From positions 1 through 12,094 of the forward strand of contig JABDJF010000071.1 of NCBI GenBank assembly GCA_013002645.1: a stretch of 12,094 bases of DNA, given 5' to 3'. How positions within the stretch are numbered: the first letter of the stretch is position 1; every line of letters starts with the position of its first letter. Positions 7,841-12,094 of this stretch are shown here, piece after piece. The notes below the pieces were generated by a model. The model worked only from the letters and a program-made list of their open reading frames with translations. It was not told the origin of the DNA and searched no databases. A program made the position numbers and the translations under genes. Source of the stretch: Myxococcales bacterium. Its GTDB lineage: Bacteria > Myxococcota_A > Polyangia > Polyangiales > Houyiibacteriaceae.

Positions 7841-9427
7841 ATGGAAAGCGTAGTCGTGGAGGTAGTACTCGCGCTGATGGCGGCGGCGGCGGTCGTCTAT
7901 GCACTGAAGCTGAGGGGCGAGAACGCGCGCTTCGTTGCCGTGTCCCATCAGCTCGAAGAGGCGCAGGCCGGGCGCGATTCGGCGCAGCGCGATTTGACGA
8001 CCGCGGCGACCGAGTTGGCGCGGGTCGAGTCTAAGCTCGAGGAGACGGAGCGGCACGCGGCGGCGGAGCGCGAGCGGCTCGAGGCCGAGAATAGCGAGCT
8101 TCGGAGGGACCAGACGGCGGCTGGTGACCGAAGCACCCAGTTGGTCGCTGACATCGCAGAGCTTCAAACGCGAAACGAAGCGCAACGGGCGAACCTCGAG
8201 GAACAGAAGCGGCAATTGGCGGACGCGGAGAAGAGGCTCGGCGACACTTTCAAGGCACTGTCGCAGGACGCACTCAAGAGCAACAACGACCAGTTCCTGA
8301 CATTGGCGGCGCAGAAGCAAGAGGCCACTCTGAAGCCGGTCTTCGAGAAGCTGAAAGGGGTCAAGGCGGCGCTGGACGACTTAGAGTCGAAGCGCACGAA
8401 CGCCTATGCAGAGCTTCGAACGCAGGTGGGCAGCTTGACGCAAGCGCACGCCACGCTTCAGGCCGAGACGCACAACCTCGTCGGTGCCTTGAAGCACGGG
8501 AGCACTCGCGGGCGCTGGGGTGAGCTTCAGCTGCGGCGGGTCGTCGAGCTGGCTGGAATGCTCGAACGCTGCGACTTCGACACGCAGCACAGCGTGTCCT
8601 CGGAGGACGGCGGGCTTCGGCCCGACCTCGTCGTTCACCTCCCCGGGGGGAAAACCATCGTGGTCGACGCCAAGGTGCCTATGAACGCGTACCTCGAAGC
8701 GATGGAGGAAGACGACGAGAAGCGACGTTCGGAGGCATTGGGGCGCCACGCCCAACACCTCCGCAACCACATCAAGCAGCTTTCGAGCAAGGCGTATTGG
8801 CGCCAGTTCGAGAACAGTGCGGAGCTGGTTGTGATGTTCCTTCCGGGCGAGTCTCTGTTGAGCGCCGCCCTGCACCAGGACCCCAGTCTCATCGAGGCCG
8901 GAGCTGACAAGCGTGTCATCCTCGCCACGCCAACGACACTCATCGGCTTGCTGAGGGCGGTCAACTACGGTTGGAGCCAGCAGAAGCTTGCGAAGAACGC
9001 GCAGCTGATTAGCCAACTCGGTGGCGACCTCTACGACGCGCTGGCTGTGATGACGGGGCACGTACGGAAGATGGGCGGGAGCCTGAAGTCCGCGGTGGAC
9101 CACTACAACAGCCTGGTTGGCTCTGCCGAACGCAGGGTCGCGCCCAAGGCTCGTCGCTTGCTCGAATGTGGCGTGCCTGTGAGGAAGGAGGTCGGTGACC
9201 TCGATGTGATCGACGCGACGACGCGCCAGGTGACCTTGCGGGAGCTGGAGGAATCGACCGACGAGGTATTGCCGGAGCTGGTGGGTGTTGATGACGCCGA
9301 TTCCCGCTTCCAGGATTTCGCCGAAGCCGAGGATCTGCCGCAGGTGCCCCGCGAGGGGCTGGCGAAGCAGGTCGATGAGGCGCGCACGCCGATCCGCTTG
9401 AGCTCTATACCGCCGTCGGGTTGGTGA
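7841..9427 (+). CDS. rmuC: RmuC family protein (DNA recombination limiting / putative nuclease)
   Basis: Seen: 528 residues. A hydrophobic segment at about 4-22 is a membrane anchor, followed by a long Glu/Arg/Ala-rich coiled coil (about 30-170). The RmuC core follows: GRWGE (224-228), RPDLVVHLPGGKTIVVDAKV (260-279), FLPGES (333-338) and TPTTLIGLLRAV (363-374). The core holds a PD-(D/E)XK-like set: Asp262, Asp276 and Lys278. The tail beyond about 450 is acidic and poorly defined. Known: Escherichia coli RmuC limits recombination-driven rearrangements at short inverted repeats and is predicted to be a nuclease. The start has GGGGGG six bases upstream. It is divergent from the HATPase-helicase operon and forms its own unit with the 403-residue gene 4 bases after its stop. 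Whether this is the housekeeping rmuC or an island-borne extra copy cannot be told from the window. Confidence 0.96.
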   Translation: MESVVVEVVLALMAAAAVVYALKLRGENARFVAVSHQLEEAQAGRDSAQRDLTTAATELARVESKLEETERHAAAERERLEAENSELRRDQTAAGDRSTQLVADIAELQTRNEAQRANLEEQKRQLADAEKRLGDTFKALSQDALKSNNDQFLTLAAQKQEATLKPVFEKLKGVKAALDDLESKRTNAYAELRTQVGSLTQAHATLQAETHNLVGALKHGSTRGRWGELQLRRVVELAGMLERCDFDTQHSVSSEDGGLRPDLVVHLPGGKTIVVDAKVPMNAYLEAMEEDDEKRRSEALGRHAQHLRNHIKQLSSKAYWRQFENSAELVVMFLPGESLLSAALHQDPSLIEAGADKRVILATPTTLIGLLRAVNYGWSQQKLAKNAQLISQLGGDLYDALAVMTGHVRKMGGSLKSAVDHYNSLVGSAERRVAPKARRLLECGVPVRKEVGDLDVIDATTRQVTLRELEESTDEVLPELVGVDDADSRFQDFAEAEDLPQVPREGLAKQVDEARTPIRLSSIPPSGW

Positions 9428-9431
9428 TCAG

Positions 9432-10643
9432 ATGGCTGACGGAGCAACCTCGAATCTACCGCCGAAGCTTTCGGGCCGCGAAAGGCTGGCGGAGGACGCG
9501 CGCGATCCGTATCAGTACGAGGCGCGGATGTTCGAGCCTGGGTATCTGACCGGTGCGGACCCCACTTGTAAGGAGTTCTTGGAGGAGTACGTTGGGCGGG
9601 AACGACGGTACTTGGGCACCAGACGGCAAATCGCGCGGACGCTTGCGTATGAGTGGAGGCATCGGCCGGAGAAACTGCCTTGGCCTACGCCTCAGAACAT
9701 CAACTGCGAGGGGATCGCAGAGACGCTCGTACGGGAAATTTGGCCGATGGTGTGTGAGGGCTCGGTCGATCAGAGCGAGATGCACATCTTGGTGGTGAAC
9801 GGCGGATGTTTGGACGAAGAGCCCGAAGCCGTGGAGGTGGCGCTGATCGGGCCGGATCCGGACGACGGCGTGATTGTGGAGTTCCTACCGATGGATGGTG
9901 TGGACCCTGAAGAGGCCGCGAGGCACCGACGGATTACGCGGGGCCTCGTCGAATCGCGTGCGCACCGTGAACCTCATCCGTGGCGAAGTGTGGAGCGTCG
10001 CTGCGGCAGCACGGCGAACGCCTATGGGCCACTGCGGTTCGATCTACGGCTGGGCAAAAGGCCTCTGGTGCACTTGCCGCACGCAGAGCGACGCGCCGAC
10101 GGTCTGGTGACTAAACAGCCGCCCTGCGTCGAGGGAATTGGAGCGCTGGGTCGGTTCAAGGTCTCGAACAAGGTGGATTACGTTGGGATCGAGCTCGCTC
10201 GGAGTGAGGAGACCATCAAGGGTTGGATCGTATGGCTCGACGAGGAATCCGTGGCAGTTGTGCTGAGGCGGCCGATTCGGGGTGGGTGCGTGCTTAGGAC
10301 GATCTCAACGCCGTGCGAGAACGGGCAGCTCGTAAACGACGAAGGGCACCTGAATGGGTATGGACTGCAGGTCGCCGTGGAGCTGCTCAACGACATGTAC
10401 GAGGCGGCGATGGCCATGGAGCGCAGGCTCCCGGACGTCATGCAGGCGCTGCGAACGGCTTACGAGTCGGTGTCGACTGAGAGAGCGCGCATTGGGCCGA
10501 GTGTGGATGCGCGGCTGCGTGCAATCTGGAAGGCCGTGCCCGAACCGCCGTTCGACTTTGACATCGCCCTTTTCAAGAGCGCCATTCAGGCGTGGGGGCA
10601 GAACGACCCCGACTATTTCGATAACCGTGTTTGGTGGGTTTAG
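9432..10643 (+). CDS. hypothetical protein, 403 residues, operonic with rmuC
   Basis: I do not recognise this protein. It is soluble by appearance: no signal peptide, no membrane segment and no nucleotide-binding loop. The N-terminal third is charged and Tyr/Arg-rich (YEARMFEPGY, EEYVGRERRYL). The middle holds several short beta-type stretches (MHILVVNGG, VEVALIGPDPDDGVIVEFLP and, near 265-295, IKGWIVWLDEESVAVVLRR). The last 90 residues look helical and end in an aromatic tail (VWWV). There are eight cysteines, but not in a metal-site pattern. The ATG lies 4 bases after the rmuC stop, so co-transcription is likely although no strong ribosome site is visible; ATG at 9528 is an alternative. The uninterrupted frame and steady codon bias argue that it is real. 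The rmuC pairing suggests a linked DNA-related job, but that rests on position alone. Confidence 0.85.
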   Translation: MADGATSNLPPKLSGRERLAEDARDPYQYEARMFEPGYLTGADPTCKEFLEEYVGRERRYLGTRRQIARTLAYEWRHRPEKLPWPTPQNINCEGIAETLVREIWPMVCEGSVDQSEMHILVVNGGCLDEEPEAVEVALIGPDPDDGVIVEFLPMDGVDPEEAARHRRITRGLVESRAHREPHPWRSVERRCGSTANAYGPLRFDLRLGKRPLVHLPHAERRADGLVTKQPPCVEGIGALGRFKVSNKVDYVGIELARSEETIKGWIVWLDEESVAVVLRRPIRGGCVLRTISTPCENGQLVNDEGHLNGYGLQVAVELLNDMYEAAMAMERRLPDVMQALRTAYESVSTERARIGPSVDARLRAIWKAVPEPPFDFDIALFKSAIQAWGQNDPDYFDNRVWWV

Positions 10644-10674
10644 GTGTGAGGCGAGATTTGTGTAGGCGAACACT

Positions 10675-10803
10675 GTGAGTCGTGGACCAAGTCCAGACGG
10701 AGGATCTCCCTTTGGCACGCTAGGCATCGCAATGATGTTGGTTATTGGTGGAGTCCTCCTGCTCGTGCAGAAGTGCAGTGCCGTTCTGGGGATGCCTTGG
10801 TAG
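10675..10803 (+). CDS. small single-pass membrane protein, 42 residues
   Basis: From GTG at 10675 to TAG at 10801-10803. The product has a Gly/Pro/Ser-rich hydrophilic start (residues 1-14), then one strongly hydrophobic span at about 15-31 (LGIAMMLVIGGVLLLV), then a short tail with one Cys (34) and a PW end. No family is recognised. A TAGGCG hexamer (10663-10668) ends six bases before the GTG, the same spacing as the TA-boxes of the next two genes, so a leaderless message is possible; this box is the poorest of the three. An internal ATG pair at 10732/10735 could instead start a 22-23-residue membrane peptide. It is the first of three consecutive small genes for membrane or secreted proteins. 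The case rests on the membrane-type composition and the repeated spacing only. Confidence 0.5.
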   Translation: MSRGPSPDGGSPFGTLGIAMMLVIGGVLLLVQKCSAVLGMPW

Positions 10804-10827
10804 CGGTCCAGCGAGGTTTGCTACGAT
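10797..10827 (+). promoter_or_regulatory. promoter for a leaderless transcript of the 61-residue gene
   Basis: TACGAT (10822-10827) lies exactly six bases before the ATG at 10834, placing the expected +1 on the A of the start codon. A TTGG-type -35 (TTGGTA, 10797-10802) is 19 bases upstream of it. No ribosome site lies at a useful distance, which fits leaderless initiation. Confidence 0.5.
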
Positions 10828-10833
10828 TGTGCC

Positions 10834-11019
10834 ATGGACAAACCAAACCCGGAGACACGAACCGTCTTGCTGGCACTGGCGCTGATTGCGGCATTCGAGA
10901 TCTTTCGGCCGGCGCCGGCGACGATGCAGCAGAATGTCGAGAGCCAGTTGCGCGATGTCGTCTACGAGCTGCGCGGCATTAAGCAGGAGCTTTCGCAGAT
11001 TCAGCGGAAGATGAAGTAA
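10834..11019 (+). CDS. small membrane-anchored coiled-coil protein, 61 residues
   Basis: Seen: after a short polar start (MDKPNPETR), residues 10-22 (TVLLALALIAAFE) form a hydrophobic membrane segment. The rest, from about residue 30, has a heptad-like pattern (VESQLRDVVYELRGIKQEL) and a basic tail (QRKMK), which suggests a single-pass anchor with a short dimerising coiled coil. No family is recognised with confidence; small proteins of this shape are often linkers or regulators of membrane complexes. It starts 30 bases after the 42-residue gene and 85 bases before the 168-residue gene. Start ATG 10834 is supported by the TACGAT box six bases upstream and by the lack of any upstream ribosome site. 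Confidence 0.72.
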   Translation: MDKPNPETRTVLLALALIAAFEIFRPAPATMQQNVESQLRDVVYELRGIKQELSQIQRKMK

Positions 11020-11068
11020 GGGCAGAGTGGGCGCGGTTGGGTGTGGCGGTTCGCGGGCGCACCGAATC

Positions 11069-11098
11069 TTGGAGCTGGGCCCGGGAATCCGGTAGCTT
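11069..11098 (+). promoter_or_regulatory. promoter for a leaderless transcript of the 168-residue gene
   Basis: TTGGAG (11069-11074) and TAGCTT (11093-11098) are separated by 18 bases, and the hexamer ends six bases before GTG at 11105. That would put +1 on the G of the start codon. The arrangement closely parallels the promoter of the preceding gene. Confidence 0.5.
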
Positions 11099-11104
11099 GG
11101 AGAA

Positions 11105-11611
11105 GTGGCGTCGATGGGGAAATTGATGGCGGTGCTGGCCTTGTTGGTCGCGGTGATGGTGCTCGTGGTGGAGCGCGGAGGCGCGAACGAGACCGCGGAT
11201 GCGGAGGACGTGGCTGAGCAGGACTCGTTCGCGGCGCTTTGTGGAGAGTACGGGCGCGAGGCGGAGCGAATCGTGGAAGCACGCAACCCGACGCCTAAGC
11301 CGGAGCTAGGGCCCGTATTGCTCGCCGAGGACGGCGGGTACACTGGGATACCGCTCTATGCGGGGGTGCCGGTTCCGCGGATACGGTGGTTCTGTGAGAA
11401 CGACGAGTTGCTTGTTGAGCTGCGCGGATCGTGGCTGCTTGGCGCCCACGATTCGACGAGCGCGCTTCAGAATCTACTGGCGGACTTCGAGGACAATGGA
11501 CTGGGTGCGAGGCGGGACGGGCTCGAGGTCGTGCTGGGCACGGCCTACGAGGGGGGCATGGCGCGCTTTGACCCTCGTGCGGAGCGGTCGCGGGCGATTT
11601 TGGCTGAGTGA
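11105..11611 (+). CDS. secreted or membrane-anchored hypothetical protein, 168 residues
   Basis: Seen: a classic export signal at the N-terminus, with Lys6 then a hydrophobic core (LMAVLALLVAVMVLVV, 7-22), then ERGGANETA where cleavage could occur; if uncleaved, it is a membrane anchor. The mature part is acidic and has two Cys (about 46 and 96), which could form a disulfide in the periplasm. A Pro-rich stretch (about 60-69) and PLYAGVPVPRIRWF precede the second Cys. No lipobox and no recognised family. GTG at 11105 fits the leaderless promoter. ATG at 11114, with GGAGA ten bases upstream, is the alternative and would shorten the signal by three residues. Transcribed in the same direction as its small neighbours. 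It ends about 20 bases before the decayed helicase fragment, which runs the other way. Confidence 0.75.
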   Translation: MASMGKLMAVLALLVAVMVLVVERGGANETADAEDVAEQDSFAALCGEYGREAERIVEARNPTPKPELGPVLLAEDGGYTGIPLYAGVPVPRIRWFCENDELLVELRGSWLLGAHDSTSALQNLLADFEDNGLGARRDGLEVVLGTAYEGGMARFDPRAERSRAILAE

Positions 11612-11629
11612 GCGATACGTCCCATCGCA

Positions 11630-11893
11630 ATCCTCGCGAATGATCACGTGGAACCGCGTGCGCGCGACATGCCCACCTACGCCACACCCCGGCGCCAGTC
11701 GGGTTTGCTGTCGGTAAGGCCGGCGAGGATGACGGCGTCGTTTTCTAGGCCCTTGAAGCCGGAGACGATGGACTAGGTTATGGGGTTTTGAGGAGCAGAA
11801 CGGAGATGCGGCCGGGGGGGATGTTGTCGCTGCGGAGGGTGGTGACGAGGCGGTCGAGCTCGTGGAGCCAGCCGGAGCGTTGGCGGTAGGGGG
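11630..11893 (-). pseudogene. decayed fragment of a second NERD-type helicase (motifs IV-VI region)
   Basis: Read on the minus strand from 11893, the first 37 codons (PYRQRSGW ... DNIPPGRISVLLLKTP) match residues 445-481 of the left-edge helicase almost codon for codon, then stop at TAA (11780-11778). In another frame the next part resumes as IVSGFKGLENDAVILAGLTD, which is helicase motif V. It then meets TAG (11679-11677) exactly where the motif VI Tyr of YVGMSRAR should be. After VGMSRAR the frame shifts again to RFHVIIRED. At least one internal deletion, one stop substitution and one small indel are therefore present. The NERD domain, Walker A and Walker B are absent, so no function is possible. 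The right end of homology lies near 11893 and the left end is uncertain, somewhere in 11615-11650. Confidence 0.87.
11782..11893 (-). repeat. 112-bp segment directly repeated from 36-147
   Basis: Partner of the segment at 36-147, in direct orientation. Most differences are at third codon positions, so the copy diverged while still coding or came from a related gene, and only later decayed. Confidence 0.85.
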
Positions 11894-11925
11894 TCAAGCC
11901 GAACACCCATCCTCGACTAGGCAGC

Positions 11926-12003
11926 ACATATGCTGTATGCCAGTCACTCAAACGAGGCCTGCTTCATGGCATCGAGAAGCAGACCGGCGAGAAAATCCTG
12001 TGA
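11926..12003 (+). pseudogene. hicA: possible remnant of a hicA toxin gene
   Basis: A reading frame ending in TGA at 12001-12003 encodes LKRGLLHGIEKQTGEKIL at its end. This resembles the C-terminal helix of HicA mRNA interferases (the usual K-x-G-T/L-L-x-x-I-x-K-x-x-G pattern). The stop overlaps the GTG of the hicB-like gene as GTGA, the usual hicA-hicB arrangement. Upstream, the frame is open only to TAG at 11887-11889 and lacks the Gly-Ser-His-His core expected of HicA. About two thirds of the gene therefore appears to be missing, apparently where the decayed helicase fragment abuts it. With so few residues, chance resemblance is a real alternative. Confidence 0.4.
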
Positions 12004-12094
12004 TTGAGTATCAAGCCAAGCTGCACAAGGAGGGTCCGGGCTACTGGGTAGACTTCCCGGACCTGCCCGGCTGCTTCTCTGAAGGCGATTCTCG
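12000..12094 (+). CDS. hicB: HicB-family antitoxin, 3' end cut by window edge
   Basis: Seen: 31 codons from GTG at 12000 to the right edge. Residues 2-30 show the HicB N-terminal signature: IEYQAKLHKE, then GYWVDFPDLPGCFSEGD. Known: HicB folds as a partial RNase-H-like domain that binds and neutralises HicA, and the complex usually represses its own promoter through a DNA-binding C-terminal domain, which lies outside the window. The GTG is chosen because it overlaps the upstream TGA and places the signature at the usual distance from the N-terminus. An in-frame ATG at 11937 would add 21 Arg-rich residues atypical of the family. If hicA is truly broken, this is an orphan antitoxin. Confidence 0.87.
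   Translation, partial: MIEYQAKLHKEGPGYWVDFPDLPGCFSEGDS

Noticed and set aside
7755..7904. 50-residue N-terminal extension of the HATPase protein from an ATG at 7904
   Set aside because: It would cover the promoter region and the rmuC start, begins with low-complexity Pro/Arg sequence, and the ATG at 7754 has a strong ribosome site directly before the conserved N-terminus.
8381..9103. Minus-strand frames inside rmuC and at 10720-11343
   Set aside because: No start signals or domains are seen; they are opposite clearly coding or better supported plus-strand frames.
1559..9427. Assignment of the locus to DISARM or another named defence system
   Set aside because: The SNF2 helicase resembles DrmD in type, but no DrmA, DrmB, DrmC or methyltransferase gene is present, and the GHKL partner is not a DISARM component.
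11612..11628. Small inverted repeat GCGAT/ATCGC just after the 168-residue gene, considered as a terminator
   Set aside because: The stem is only five base pairs and no T run follows.
11937..11999. ATG at 11937 as the hicB start
   Set aside because: It is in frame but adds 21 Arg-rich residues not typical of HicB; GTG at 12000 overlaps the preceding stop and fits the family length.
1..12094. CRISPR arrays, tRNA or rRNA genes, insertion sequences, integrase or attachment sites
   Set aside because: Reading both strands shows no regularly spaced repeats, no tRNA-like cloverleaf, no transposase or integrase frame, and no clean terminal inverted repeats.

Overview
The window is high-GC bacterial chromosome with no ribosomal or core metabolic marker. 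The strong C/G third-position bias, the large DNA-processing genes and the small apparently leaderless genes would suit a Myxococcota-like (deltaproteobacterial) genome, but that is a weak inference from composition and nothing here fixes the taxon. The content is accessory: helicases, nucleases, a GHKL ATPase, a toxin-antitoxin end and a decayed gene copy, as in a defence or genomic island.

Layout, left to right. Positions 1-1477 (minus) hold most of a NERD-nuclease/superfamily 1 helicase, cut by the left edge before its last helicase motifs. Positions 1559-7754 (minus) are a two-gene operon read right to left: first a 1063-residue sacsin-type GHKL/HATPase protein with a C-terminal HNH-like Cys/His cluster, then a 1003-residue SNF2/RapA-type DEAH helicase. 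The two overlap by 8 bp (translational coupling). A short AT-rich divergent promoter region (7755-7840) separates this operon from rmuC (7841-9427, plus), which is followed 4 nt later by an unrecognised 403-residue gene (9432-10643).

Downstream on the plus strand come three small genes for membrane-anchored or secreted proteins (42, 61 and 168 residues). Each has a TA-box exactly six bases before its start codon, which suggests leaderless transcripts. Next is a decayed minus-strand fragment of a second NERD-helicase (about 11630-11893). It shares an ungapped 112-bp segment, about 85% identical by hand alignment, with the left-edge gene, and it preserves the later helicase motifs interrupted by two stops and frameshifts. 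The right edge carries the start of a HicB antitoxin, preceded by a possible HicA remnant in a GTGA overlap.

The most interesting element is the HATPase-HNH plus SNF2 helicase operon. By architecture it looks like a two-component nucleic-acid-directed defence module (helicase motor, ATP-gated switch and a possible nuclease end). I cannot match it with confidence to a named system. Its neighbours add two more predicted nuclease domains (NERD and the RmuC PD-(D/E)XK-like core), so DNA processing is the theme of the whole region.
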